From positions 771,860-835,859 of the forward strand of contig NZ_GL622359.1 of the NCBI RefSeq assembly GCF_000185505.1: a DNA stretch of 64,000 nt, in the 5' to 3' direction. Source of the DNA: Pseudoramibacter alactolyticus ATCC 23263. Its GTDB lineage: Bacteria > Bacillota > Clostridia > Eubacteriales > Eubacteriaceae. A program made the translations under genes and the position numbers. Shown here one piece after another: positions 1 to 10,049 of the stretch. The notes under the pieces were generated by a model that was given only the letters and a program-made list of their open reading frames with translations, made no database searches and was not told the DNA's origin. Numbering within the stretch: the first letter of the stretch is position 1; every line of letters starts with the position of its first letter.

Positions 1-126
1 TATCAGAAAAGTAATTTTTTGTATAACAAACGTCGCGCACCCGCATAGCGGGTCGTTAATATTTCGTGCATATTCTTTTCTCTGATGAGAATCTCACACC
101 CACTCAACTGGGTCGACCCACAATTT
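1..126. other. Structured non-coding stretch at window edge
   Basis: No convincing gene is visible here. The stretch is rich in self-complementary sequence: ACCCGC-ATA-GCGGGT at 39-53, a perfect 12-base palindrome TGGGTCGACCCA at 109-120, and ATCAGAAAAG near the left edge that can pair with CTTTTCTCTGAT near 75-86. With a terminator directly after it, this could be the 3' end of a plus-strand RNA or gene lying mostly outside the window. I do not recognise the RNA family. Confidence 0.3.
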
Positions 127-170
127 AAAAGAGCCCCATTTCAGATTTGTTTTGAATGGGGCTCTTTTTT
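127..170. terminator. Bidirectional Rho-independent terminator
   Basis: A 12-base stem (AAGAGCCCCATT and its complement) closes a short loop. It is flanked by A-rich sequence on the left and a T run on the right, so it can work for both strands. On the minus strand it lies just after the stop of the NSS transporter. Confidence 0.85.
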
Positions 171-185
171 GCTGGGTTTGTTTGC

Positions 186-1565
186 TTACATCGAAATAAT
201 CCCAAATACATTGAGTAGTGAACTCACCAAGATGATCGTCAAAAAAAGAATACAAAAATATTTGATAAATAAATTGTAAATACGCTGACGTTTAAAAGTC
301 GATGTAATCTTGACTTCTGCCGCAATTTGATCAAGTGTCACAGACTTCAAAATTAAGATACAGGTTGCAATGGCCGCGATCGGCATCATCACTGAATTGG
401 TCAGGAAATCAAAGAAATCCAAAAAGTCCATGCCAATGATGGTTATATGGCTGAGGACATTGAAACCAAGAGACGACAAGGACCCTAAAACCACCATGAT
501 AAACGTCACTAAAATCGTCGCACGAATTCTTCCCCAACCAAGTTCATCTTCAAAAGTTGACACCGCAGATTCGGCCAATGCAATCGAACTGGTAAGTGCC
601 GCCAAAAGCACCAGCAGGAAGAAGGCAATGCCAGCCGGCGTTCCCAAACCCATGCTACCAAAAACCTTCGGCAATGTAATAAACATTAAAGACGGTCCCG
701 CTTTTAAAACCTTAGGATCACCGCCCGAGAAAGCAAAAACTGCCGGAATAATCATCAACCCAGCCAAAATGGCAATCGCCGTATCGAAGAATTCAACTTG
801 AGTCGTCGATTTTTCAATATCCATATCATGACCCATATAGGAGCCAAACGTGTATAAGATCCCCATCGCGATTGAAAGCGAATAGAACATCTGCCCCATA
901 GCAGATACGACCGTCATCCATGAAAAGTTTTTAAAATTGGGAATTAAAAAATATTTAACCCCAGCCATTGCACCAGGACGTGTTATTGAATAGATTGCTA
1001 CCAAAATACCTAAAACAACCAATACGGGCATACCAATTTTGGAAATGCGTTCAATTCCTTTCTGAACACCGGCTGCGATAACCAACACTGTTAATAATGT
1101 AAAGATTAAAAAATAAATTTCAACCGGCAAACCGTGACCGATAAATCGCGCGAAATAATTATCGGATGCCATGGCCTGGGTATGCCCTTGAAAATAACCG
1201 ACTAAATATTTGACGACCCATCCCCCGATGACCGAATAATACGGCACGATCAGCATCGGAACGATCGCATTGATCCAACCGCCAAAACGATGGGCTCCGG
1301 AGCGGCCAAAATATTTAAAAGCGCCGACCGGGCTTTTACCGGTCATTCGCCCTAAAGCCGTTTCAGACATAATCATGGTATAACCAAAGGTATATACCAA
1401 AATTAAATAGACGAATAAAAAAATCCCACCGCCGTATTTCGCTGCAAGATATGGGAATCTCCAGATATTTCCCAATCCAACGGCCGAACCGGCTGCAGCC
1501 ATCACAAAACCGATTCGACTGGAAAAGCTACCGCGCTTATTTGCTTGATTACTTGTTTTTTCCAA
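186..1565 (-). CDS. Sodium-dependent symporter, NSS (SNF/LeuT) family
   Basis: A membrane carrier that should couple uptake of an amino acid or similar solute to sodium entry. The first helix holds the family signature AVGLGNIWRFPYLA near residue 30, which in LeuT forms the sodium and substrate site. The remaining sequence is a run of hydrophobic helices typical of a compact bacterial NSS protein (459 residues, about 11-12 helices). The start is an ATG with GGAGG a few bases upstream and a good promoter (1643-1671). It is monocistronic: a terminator follows and the upstream neighbour has its own signals. The substrate cannot be read from sequence. The family call is secure; tryptophan, tyrosine or another amino acid would be guesses. 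Confidence 0.93.
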   Translation of the reverse strand: MEKTSNQANKRGSFSSRIGFVMAAAGSAVGLGNIWRFPYLAAKYGGGIFLFVYLILVYTFGYTMIMSETALGRMTGKSPVGAFKYFGRSGAHRFGGWINAIVPMLIVPYYSVIGGWVVKYLVGYFQGHTQAMASDNYFARFIGHGLPVEIYFLIFTLLTVLVIAAGVQKGIERISKIGMPVLVVLGILVAIYSITRPGAMAGVKYFLIPNFKNFSWMTVVSAMGQMFYSLSIAMGILYTFGSYMGHDMDIEKSTTQVEFFDTAIAILAGLMIIPAVFAFSGGDPKVLKAGPSLMFITLPKVFGSMGLGTPAGIAFFLLVLLAALTSSIALAESAVSTFEDELGWGRIRATILVTFIMVVLGSLSSLGFNVLSHITIIGMDFLDFFDFLTNSVMMPIAAIATCILILKSVTLDQIAAEVKITSTFKRQRIYNLFIKYFCILFLTIILVSSLLNVFGIISM

Positions 1566-1642
1566 ACGATAATGCCTCCATTATAATTGTAAATTTTGTT
1601 GCGAAATGATTGCGCAGTCTCACAACGGCACAAGTTCCAATT

Positions 1643-1671
1643 ATTATACACTTAAAATTTACTGAAAGCAA
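1643..1671 (-). promoter_or_regulatory. Promoter of the NSS transporter
   Basis: TTGCTT (-35, 1666-1671) and TATAAT (-10, 1643-1648) are spaced by 17 bases on the minus strand, leaving a leader of about 70 bases before the transporter ATG. Confidence 0.7.
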
Positions 1672-1680
1672 TACGTACCC

Positions 1681-2124
1681 TTATTGATGCATCACATGCC
1701 ACAGCGTTCGTACGGCCTCTTCATAACGAGGATATTGCCGCATGAAAACGCGAATGCGATCCAATGTTTCTATCACCAATTGGTCCATTCGGTGAAATGC
1801 GTGACCAAACGCAAAATCACTCTTTGCAGCATTCAAAAAGTCAAAGGCTTTTTTCTCCGGCACATCCCCTTTATCGGATGCGCTGTCATTGAGTGCTCGT
1901 TCATAAGCCTTTGAATCAAAGGTCGATACCATTTTCACCTGTTCATTCAATGCCAATTGAAAAATCGTAATAATTGTTTCGGCAATGGCGTTTTCATCAT
2001 CATCGTTATCAACGCCCGTTTCAACAATTTGCCATTGCCGGTCAATCAGTTTTTGAAACGCCGCTACATCCGCATCTGTGTAAAGTGCCTTCATCATTCT
2101 GATTTGTTTTTTAGTTGCTTTCAT
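1681..2124 (-). CDS. Uncharacterised protein, 147 aa, partner of HMA-like protein
   Basis: I do not recognise this family. The product is soluble, highly charged and predicted mostly helical, with an acidic patch DNDDDEN near residue 40, and ends in VRTLWHVMHQ. The open frame extends 49 codons further upstream into the neighbouring gene. The ATG at 2124 is preferred because GGAG lies upstream at proper spacing and it leaves a 17-base gap to the gene before it. It is the second gene of a two-gene unit with the HMA-like protein at 2142-2597, so the two may share a job. No signal peptide or membrane segment is visible. No clear hairpin terminator follows it. Confidence 0.7.
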   Translation of the reverse strand: MKATKKQIRMMKALYTDADVAAFQKLIDRQWQIVETGVDNDDDENAIAETIITIFQLALNEQVKMVSTFDSKAYERALNDSASDKGDVPEKKAFDFLNAAKSDFAFGHAFHRMDQLVIETLDRIRVFMRQYPRYEEAVRTLWHVMHQ

Positions 2125-2141
2125 AATTTTTTCTCCTGCGA

Positions 2142-2597
2142 TTATCGGTTCAAAACATCTACCAATTGCCAGAGGTGATAGCAAAAAGCCAACGGTCCCG
2201 GCAAAATCATATCCACGCCGCCATCGATCAATACTTCCCTGATTCGTTTTTTTTTCAAGGAAATATCCCATTTCCGGTGTTCCAATTCATCCAGCGTTAA
2301 AGGATACGGTGCGCACTCCAAAGCCTTGTCCCGATTTTGTTCCTTTAAAACTCGCGGTGAGGCAACGAGGTAAAATCCCAATCTGTGCAACTGATTCAGC
2401 AAGGTTTCCCTTGAAACCGTATAAATAACGGCCAATGACGCAATACTCGGATATATGCGAACAGACTGAACTGATGTCAGATTTTTAATTTGCCGCCCCA
2501 TCTCGGTCACGCGGGCACGGTATTTTCGATTTCTCTGATCAATGATCAGTGTAATCCGCATACGTTTTTGGGTTTCGTGAATAATATTAAAATTCAT
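2142..2597 (-). CDS. HMA_2-like (heavy-metal-associated fold) domain protein
   Basis: The N-terminal 80 residues resemble the ferredoxin-like HMA_2 domain that precedes some P-type metal ATPases: a start like MNFNIIHETQKRMRI, then a segment like NLTSVQSVRIYPSIASLAVIY, which matches the GV.SV.....GS..V.Y strand-turn-strand pattern. The CxxC metal motif of classical HMA domains is absent, as is usual for HMA_2. The C-terminal half (LTLDELEHRKWDIS...) ends in a hydrophobic helix region near LPGPLAFCYHLWQL. The ATG at 2597 has AAAGGAGG upstream and is preferred over upstream in-frame codons inside the preceding terminator. Metal binding is possible but unproven. Confidence 0.65.
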   Translation of the reverse strand: MNFNIIHETQKRMRITLIIDQRNRKYRARVTEMGRQIKNLTSVQSVRIYPSIASLAVIYTVSRETLLNQLHRLGFYLVASPRVLKEQNRDKALECAPYPLTLDELEHRKWDISLKKKRIREVLIDGGVDMILPGPLAFCYHLWQLVDVLNR

Positions 2598-2617
2598 GAA
2601 GCCTCCTTTAAAGTGTC

Positions 2618-2633
2618 TTTGTGACAAATTATA
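2618..2633 (-). promoter_or_regulatory. Extended -10 promoter with abutting palindrome
   Basis: On the minus strand TGC-TATAAT (2628-2636) forms an extended -10 element without a good -35. Directly after it lies the odd palindrome TTTGTCACAAA (2618-2628), placed where a repressor would block initiation of the HMA-like gene. Confidence 0.4.
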
Positions 2634-2638
2634 GCACA

Positions 2639-2676
2639 TAAAAAAGTCCTCTTTAGAATTAAAGAGGACTTTTTGT
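2639..2676 (-). terminator. Terminator of gdhA
   Basis: On the minus strand a 12-13 base stem (AAGTCCTCTTTA and complement) with a 4-base loop is followed by a T run. It lies about 25 bases after the gdhA stop. Confidence 0.9.
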
Positions 2677-2701
2677 TTCTTCAATCTTGTCGAATTTGTC
2701 T

Positions 2702-4036
<1,335 letters not shown>

Positions 4037-4066
4037 TTAAAACTCCTCCTGAAAACTTCTATACCC

Positions 4067-4136
4067 ATTGTCCCAATGAACAATGTATACAAATTTAACG
4101 TGATCTCATTATAGCGATAAGCATTGGGACAATCAA
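4067..4136 (-). promoter_or_regulatory. gdhA promoter with paired ATTGNNNCAAT palindromes
   Basis: TTGATT (-35, 4131-4136) and TATAAT (-10, 4108-4113) have 17-base spacing on the minus strand. Two copies of the palindrome ATTGTCCCAAT (in inverted orientation, extended to about 12 bases) sit at 4067-4077, in the early leader, and at 4123-4133, overlapping the -35. Their centres are 56 bases apart. This is the layout of a repressor that binds two operators around a promoter. Confidence 0.6.
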
Positions 4137-4179
4137 CATTTATTTCGCATTTTAATGTTCTTTATAACATACAAAATGA

Positions 4180-4626
4180 TCAGAGCTCATCCATTGCCTG
4201 ATTGACCAATGCATCGGCACGATTGTTGCCGGCATCATCCGCATGGCCCTTTACCTTTGTAAAGATTACCTCATGCTGGGACACCAATCGGTCCAATTCC
4301 TGCCACAACTCTGCATTCCTCAGTGCCCCGGCTTTACCCCGGGTCCATCCCTTTGCTTTCCATCCACTTATCCAATTTTGATTAAAGGCATTCACCACAT
4401 AAGCCGAATCAGAGTGAATCGTGACACGGCATGGCTCTTTGAGCATTTTCAATGCGGTAATGACTGCCAGAAGCTCCATTTTATTATTGGTTGTATTTCT
4501 ATAGCCCTTTTTAAATTCTTTTTGATAATCACCATAAATCAAAACACCGCCAATGCCGCCGATATTTTCGCGGTCCTGACCATTTCCACGACAGCCGCCG
4601 TCTGTGTAAATTTCAACATTTTTCAT
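4180..4626 (-). CDS. rnhA: Ribonuclease HI
   Basis: Cleaves the RNA strand of RNA-DNA hybrids, acting on R-loops and replication primers. The four acidic catalytic residues are visible: D9 in IYTDGGCRGNG, E51 in NNKMELLA, D73 in IHSDSAYV and D138 in NNRADALV, with the H of KVKGHADD near 128. The length of 148 residues is typical of a single-domain bacterial enzyme without an N-terminal hybrid-binding domain. The chosen ATG at 4626 has GGTGA just upstream. Further upstream codons would run into leuS and are rejected. It follows leuS, separated by a terminator hairpin, so it is probably expressed by read-through or from an unseen promoter. Confidence 0.93.
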   Translation of the reverse strand: MKNVEIYTDGGCRGNGQDRENIGGIGGVLIYGDYQKEFKKGYRNTTNNKMELLAVITALKMLKEPCRVTIHSDSAYVVNAFNQNWISGWKAKGWTRGKAGALRNAELWQELDRLVSQHEVIFTKVKGHADDAGNNRADALVNQAMDEL

Positions 4627-4642
4627 CAATTCACCTATGCTA

Positions 4643-4674
4643 TAAAAAAGGCTGCCGATACTCAGCAGCCTTAG
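4643..4674 (-). terminator. Terminator after leuS
   Basis: On the minus strand the stem AAGGCTGC/GGCAGCCTT with a loop of about 8 bases is followed by TTTTTTAT. It lies between leuS and rnhA. Confidence 0.85.
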
Positions 4675-4687
4675 TTTTAAAAGTCTA

Positions 4688-7099
4688 TTATTTTGCAACG
4701 ATATTATAGATCTTTCCTGGAATGAATATCTCTTTGATGATGTGTTTGCCTTCCAGAAATTTTTGAATATTTTCGTTGTCCAGTGCAAGCTGATGCGCCT
4801 GATCCTGATCGCCATCAATCGAAAGCGTAATCTTGCCGCGAACCTTGCCATTAACCTGCACTGCCATTTCGATCACAGCATCAACCGTTTTGGTTTCGTC
4901 ATATTCTGGCCAATCGGTTTGATGCAGTTCGCCGGCAAAATCAGCCATTTCCCAAAGTTCTTCCGTGATATGAGGGGCAACCGGATAAAGCAGTTTCAAG
5001 AAGTCACGATATTCCGCCTTAGTGGTCTGCCCCACCCGATTAAAATGATTGAGCAAGCTCATCAAAGCAGCAATTGCCGTGTTGAACTTCATCGCTTCAT
5101 AATCTTCACTGACTCTTTTAATGGTTTTGTGCATATCATTTTCCAGTTCCTTAGAAAATGTGTCTCCTTCTACCACCATGTCCTGCAATTTCCAAACCCG
5201 GTCCAAGAAGCGGCGGCAACCCTTAATCCCGTTATCCGACCAAGGTGCCGGTTTTTCATAATCGCCAATAAACATAATGTAAGTCCGAAGCGTGTCAGCA
5301 CCATATTCAGCAATGATGTCATTGGGGTTAACCACATTGCCCTTGGATTTGCTCATTTTTTCGCCATCCGATCCCAGGATAAGTCCCTGAGCGGTTCGCT
5401 TGGCATAGGGCTCTTTGGTGGGAACGACACCAATATCATATAAAAATTGATGCCAGAATCGCGAGTAGAGTAAATGACGAGTAACGTGCTCCATTCCGCC
5501 ATTATACCAATCGACGGACAGCCAATATTTAAGTTTGTCCATATCGGCCAAACATTCGTCATTGTGATTATCTATATATCTCAAAAAATACCAGCTGGAA
5601 CCGGCCCATTGCGGCATGGTATCGGTTTCCCGTCTGGCGGGACGCCCGCATTTCGGACAAGTGGTATTGACCCAATCTTCAATTTCTGCCAGCGGCGATT
5701 CTCCGGTATCCGTCGGTTCGTAATGGGAGACTTTTGGCAATTCCACCGGTAAATCAGATTCCGGTACTGGGACCGTCCCGCAATGCTCACAATAAACGAT
5801 CGGGATCGGTTCACCCCAATAACGCTGGCGGTTGAATGCCCAGTCCTTCATTTTATAGTTGACGGTCTTCTTGCCAAGGCCTTTTTCTTCTAAATAGGCG
5901 ATCATGTCCGGAATCGCCTCTTTAACCTGCTTGCCGCTTAAAAATCCCGAATTGACCATTTCACCAGAACTAACATCGGTGAATGCTTCTTGTTCAACGT
6001 TTCCGCCTTTGATTACTTCCACGATTGGCAGATTAAATTTCTTGGCAAAATCCCAGTCGCGGGCATCGTGTGCCGGCACCGCCATAATTGCACCGGTTCC
6101 GTATCCCATCATGACATAATCCGCAATAAAAATCGGGATGGCATCGCCAGTAACCGGATTGATGGCCTGAATACCTTCAATTTTAACACCGGTTTTATCT
6201 TTAGCCAGCTGAACCCGTTCAAATTCCGTCTTGTGCTGCGCGTTTTCTTTATAAGCATTCACCGCATCCATATTCTGGATTTCATCGGCAAGCTCTTCAA
6301 TAAGTGGATGTTCCGGCGCAATGACCATAAAGGTTACACCGTACAGCGTATCGGCTCTGGTGGTAAAAACCTTCAATGCCTGATCGTGATCAGCAATGGA
6401 GAAGTTAATTTCTGCACCGACGGATTTACCAATCCAATTTTCCTGTTCCGTTCGAATCCGGGGAAGGTAATCCACTTCATCCAGACCCTGGAGCAATTTT
6501 TCAGCATATTCGCGGATCTTTAAAAACCAGACGTCTTTTTCCATCTGGACCACCGGCGAACCGCAGCGATCGCATTTGCCGTCCCGGAAATCCTCATTCG
6601 ACAAGACCACTTTGCAGCCCGTGCAGAAATTGACATAAGTATGATCTTTGTAAGCCAATCCGTGTTTATACATCTGTAAAAAGATCCACTGCGTCCATTT
6701 GAAATAAGCCGGATCCGTTGTGTCAACCGTATGATCCCAGTCAAACGAATAACCGATGGCTTTCAGCTGTTGGGTAAAGACCTCAATGTTGTGATCTGTC
6801 ACTTCCCGGGGGTGTTTCCCGGTTTTAATCGCGTAATTTTCTGTCGGGAGGCCAAAAGCATCAAAACCAATGGGAAATAAAACGTTGTAACCCTGCATGC
6901 GACGTTTTCTGGCAATCACTTCCAAAGATGTGTATGCTCGAACATGACCGACGTGAAGGCCGACACCGCTCGGATATGGGAATTCGACCAATCCGTAAAA
7001 CTTCGGCCGTGTCATATTACTATCCGTCGCAAAAGCGTTCGTTTCCTCCCAATGCTTCTGCCATTTTTTTTCAATCTTTTCGTGATGATATTTTATCAT
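4688..7099 (-). CDS. leuS: Leucyl-tRNA synthetase
   Basis: Class I synthetase that charges tRNA-Leu. The HIGH-type motif appears as GLHVGHVRAY near residue 47 and the KMSKS loop as GEKMSKSKGN near 575. Zinc-ribbon cysteines (CTGCKVVLSNEDFRDGKCDRC is shown here only by its CxxC pairs) lie near 160-180. The CP1 editing domain is present with TTRADTLYG and GTGAIMAVPAHD, so mischarged tRNA should be hydrolysed. The length of 803 is normal for a bacterial enzyme. The start ATG follows GGGGAGG. The leader is only about 30-35 bases from the consensus promoter, so there is no room for a T-box, unlike many clostridial leuS genes. Confidence 0.98.
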   Translation of the reverse strand: MIKYHHEKIEKKWQKHWEETNAFATDSNMTRPKFYGLVEFPYPSGVGLHVGHVRAYTSLEVIARKRRMQGYNVLFPIGFDAFGLPTENYAIKTGKHPREVTDHNIEVFTQQLKAIGYSFDWDHTVDTTDPAYFKWTQWIFLQMYKHGLAYKDHTYVNFCTGCKVVLSNEDFRDGKCDRCGSPVVQMEKDVWFLKIREYAEKLLQGLDEVDYLPRIRTEQENWIGKSVGAEINFSIADHDQALKVFTTRADTLYGVTFMVIAPEHPLIEELADEIQNMDAVNAYKENAQHKTEFERVQLAKDKTGVKIEGIQAINPVTGDAIPIFIADYVMMGYGTGAIMAVPAHDARDWDFAKKFNLPIVEVIKGGNVEQEAFTDVSSGEMVNSGFLSGKQVKEAIPDMIAYLEEKGLGKKTVNYKMKDWAFNRQRYWGEPIPIVYCEHCGTVPVPESDLPVELPKVSHYEPTDTGESPLAEIEDWVNTTCPKCGRPARRETDTMPQWAGSSWYFLRYIDNHNDECLADMDKLKYWLSVDWYNGGMEHVTRHLLYSRFWHQFLYDIGVVPTKEPYAKRTAQGLILGSDGEKMSKSKGNVVNPNDIIAEYGADTLRTYIMFIGDYEKPAPWSDNGIKGCRRFLDRVWKLQDMVVEGDTFSKELENDMHKTIKRVSEDYEAMKFNTAIAALMSLLNHFNRVGQTTKAEYRDFLKLLYPVAPHITEELWEMADFAGELHQTDWPEYDETKTVDAVIEMAVQVNGKVRGKITLSIDGDQDQAHQLALDNENIQKFLEGKHIIKEIFIPGKIYNIVAK

Positions 7100-7134
7100 T
7101 GGTGCCTCCCCATTAAAATCTTATGAACCACTTC

Positions 7135-7163
7135 ATTATAGCGATGGGCCTGTGGCGTGTCAA
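7135..7163 (-). promoter_or_regulatory. leuS promoter
   Basis: Perfect consensus TTGACA (7158-7163) and TATAAT (7135-7140) with 17-base spacing on the minus strand, in the 82-base gap between uvrA and leuS. Confidence 0.85.
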
Positions 7164-7181
7164 ATGCTTTATCTGCCTTTG

Positions 7182-10031
7182 CTACGCCCGCAGACGCTCC
7201 GTCACATCTCGGGCGGATCCCTTTCGTGTCAAAACCTCCCTAAGATATTGCCCGGTATAGGATTCCGGAACGCGTGCCACTTCTTCGGGCGTGCCCTGCG
7301 CCACAATCGTGCCGCCGCCGTCGCCGCCTTCCGGGCCGAGATCGATGATATGATCCGCCACCTTAATCACATCGAGATGGTGTTCAATCACAACGACAGT
7401 ATTCCCCAAATCAACCAGCTGATGCATGATCGTTACGAGTTTAGCCACATCGTCAATATGCAGCCCCGTCGTCGGTTCATCCAGAATATAGAGGGTTTTA
7501 CCCGTATTCTGCCGGGATAATTCGGTTGCCAATTTAATGCGTTGTGCTTCCCCGCCGGATAATTGCGTCGAAGGCTGTCCCAATTTGATATAGCCCAAGC
7601 CCACATCGTGAAGCGTCTGCAATTTGCGCTTCAGCCGGGGCAAATTGGTAAAGAACTCAAGGGCTTCATCCACGGTCATGTTCAAGACTTCCGCAATATT
7701 TTTATCTCGATATTTCACTTCAAGGGTTTCCCGGTTATAGCGCGCGCCGCCGCAGACCTCGCAGGGTACGTAAACATCCGGCAAGAAATGCATTTCGATT
7801 TTTAAAATACCGTCCCCGTGACAGGTTTCACATCGGCCGCCTTTAACATTAAAACTAAAACGTCCCTTCTTATAGCCGCGCGCCTTCGCTTCGTTGGTGC
7901 TCGCAAAAAGATCGCGGATCAAATCAAAAAGGCCTGTATATGTTGCCGGATTGGAACGCGGTGTTCGACCGATCGGCGATTGGTCAATAGCAATAACCTT
8001 GTCGATATTTTCCGTCCCGGTGATTGTCTTGTGCTTGCCCGGACGTTTATAACTGCGATACAGTTTGCGTGAAACGCCGTTATACAAAATATCGTTGATC
8101 AAAGTCGACTTACCAGAACCGGAAACCCCGGTGACCAAGACAAGTTTTCCCAAGGGAAATGTCACGTCAATCTGCTTTAGGTTATGTTCGGCTGCCCCCT
8201 TAATCGTAATAAATTGCCCGTTCCCTCCCCGCCGCTTTTTCGGAACCGGAATGAATTTTTCACCGGAAAGATAGCGCCCTGTCAGAGACCTGGGATTCTT
8301 TCGGATGGCTTCAGCCGTTCCTTCTGCCACGACTTCCCCGCCGTGAATCCCGGCTTTCGGCCCGATATCGACGATCCAATCTGCTTCAAGCATCGTCTCT
8401 TCATCGTGTTCAACCACAATGAGCGTGTTCCCCAAATCCGTTAAATGTCGAAGGGATCGCAGCAATTTGCGGTTATCCCGTTGATGAAGACCAATGCTGG
8501 GTTCATCCAAAACATAAAGCACGCCGGTAAGACCGGTGCCGATCTGCGTTGCCAGACGAATGCGCTGGCTTTCCCCCCCGGATAAAGTACCGGCAGATCG
8601 CGCCAACGTTAAATATTCCAAGCCAACATCCTGTAAAAATTTCAGACGATTTTTGATTTCGACAATGATTTGGCCGGCAATCATCATTTCATGTTCAGAT
8701 AAATCCGGTGCTTCAAAAAAAGCCAGCTCGTCTCGAATCGGCATCTTCGTCAATTCAATGATATTTTTATCGCATACCGTTACCGCCAGGCTGTTGGAAT
8801 TTAAGCGGTCGCCATGACAAACCGGGCATGGAATATCGGCCATATAACGCTCAATGAACCCCCGCATGGTGTCAGATCTGGTTTCCCGGAAGCGCCGCTC
8901 CATATTGTTGACCAAACCCTCGAAAGTCGTGGTGTAAGTCCCTGTGAATTTCCCGTCGTATTCCACCGTCACTTCGTCATCACTGCCATACAGCAGTTCA
9001 TTCATAAAAGCATCGGACATCGCTTCAATCGGTGTGTGTATATCAAAGCCATGTTTGCGCAGCAAACTTTTTATCATGACCAACAAATGCTTGTTCTCAT
9101 TTTTTAAGCCGAAAAACTTAATGGCACCTTCATCAATGGATAAACCTTTGTCTGGGATTAAAAGATCCGGATCGATTTCCTTGTGAAAGCCCAAACCGTT
9201 ACAGGCCGGACACATCCCGTAGGGATTATTGAAGGAGAACGATCTCGGCTCGGGCACTTCCATGGAAATGCCGCAATCCGGACAGGATAATTTTTCACTA
9301 TACAGCCGGCTTTCGCCATCGATCACTTGACAACGCACCAATCCGTCGGCCATCTTCAAAGCCGTTTCGACCGAATCAGTCAAACGCTTCTCAAGCGATG
9401 AACGCCGCTTCAAACGGTCCACCACCACATCGATGCTATGTTTGACATTTTTTTTAAGTTTAATTTCATCTGAAAGATTGTGAATCTCGCCATCCACCAT
9501 CACGCGCACATAGCCTTCCTTTTTCAGATGATTGAGAATCTTTTTATGTTGCCCTTTTTCGCTGCGGACAACCGGGGCCAGAATCATAAATTTGGTCCCT
9601 TCCGGCAGCTGCATCATGCTGTCCACAATCTGGTCGATGCTCTGAGAAGAAATGGGCTTGCCGCAACACGGGCAGTGCGGGATGCCCACCCGTGCATAAA
9701 GCAAACGAAAATAATCGTAAATCTCCGTTACCGTTCCCACCGTCGAACGCGGATTGCGGTTGGTTGTCTTCTGATCAATTGAAACTGCCGGAGACAATCC
9801 CTCAATTTTATCGACGTTCGGCTTTTGGGAATTACCCAAAAACATCCGCGCATACGACGACAAAGATTCTACATAGCGGCGCTGCCCTTCGGCATAAATC
9901 GTGTCAAAGGCCAACGTCGATTTACCCGAACCAGAAACGCCGGTAAACACGACCAGTTTTTCCCGCGGGATATCCACATTGATATTTTTTAAATTGTGCT
10001 CTTTCGCACCTCTCACAGATAAATATTTCAT
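7182..10031 (-). CDS. uvrA: Excinuclease ABC subunit A
   Basis: DNA damage recognition ATPase of nucleotide excision repair; it loads UvrB at lesions. It is a tandem ABC ATPase: Walker [10 protein letters not shown] near residue 31 and again in the second half, signature LSGGESQRI and LSGGEAQRI, and Walker [12 protein letters not shown] and [11 protein letters not shown]. Zinc-finger CxxC pairs are at CPDCG..CPAC and [14 protein letters not shown]. The length of 949 is normal. The stop codon is TAG. It starts 18 bases after uvrB and is the last gene of the S41 protease-uvrB-uvrA operon. Confidence 0.98.
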   Translation of the reverse strand: MKYLSVRGAKEHNLKNINVDIPREKLVVFTGVSGSGKSTLAFDTIYAEGQRRYVESLSSYARMFLGNSQKPNVDKIEGLSPAVSIDQKTTNRNPRSTVGTVTEIYDYFRLLYARVGIPHCPCCGKPISSQSIDQIVDSMMQLPEGTKFMILAPVVRSEKGQHKKILNHLKKEGYVRVMVDGEIHNLSDEIKLKKNVKHSIDVVVDRLKRRSSLEKRLTDSVETALKMADGLVRCQVIDGESRLYSEKLSCPDCGISMEVPEPRSFSFNNPYGMCPACNGLGFHKEIDPDLLIPDKGLSIDEGAIKFFGLKNENKHLLVMIKSLLRKHGFDIHTPIEAMSDAFMNELLYGSDDEVTVEYDGKFTGTYTTTFEGLVNNMERRFRETRSDTMRGFIERYMADIPCPVCHGDRLNSNSLAVTVCDKNIIELTKMPIRDELAFFEAPDLSEHEMMIAGQIIVEIKNRLKFLQDVGLEYLTLARSAGTLSGGESQRIRLATQIGTGLTGVLYVLDEPSIGLHQRDNRKLLRSLRHLTDLGNTLIVVEHDEETMLEADWIVDIGPKAGIHGGEVVAEGTAEAIRKNPRSLTGRYLSGEKFIPVPKKRRGGNGQFITIKGAAEHNLKQIDVTFPLGKLVLVTGVSGSGKSTLINDILYNGVSRKLYRSYKRPGKHKTITGTENIDKVIAIDQSPIGRTPRSNPATYTGLFDLIRDLFASTNEAKARGYKKGRFSFNVKGGRCETCHGDGILKIEMHFLPDVYVPCEVCGGARYNRETLEVKYRDKNIAEVLNMTVDEALEFFTNLPRLKRKLQTLHDVGLGYIKLGQPSTQLSGGEAQRIKLATELSRQNTGKTLYILDEPTTGLHIDDVAKLVTIMHQLVDLGNTVVVIEHHLDVIKVADHIIDLGPEGGDGGGTIVAQGTPEEVARVPESYTGQYLREVLTRKGSARDVTERLRA

Positions 10032-10049
10032 GATGATTCCTAATTTTTG

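Noticed and set aside
7100-7181. T-box riboswitch before leuS
   Set aside because: The promoter leaves only about 30 bases of leader, too short for a T-box.
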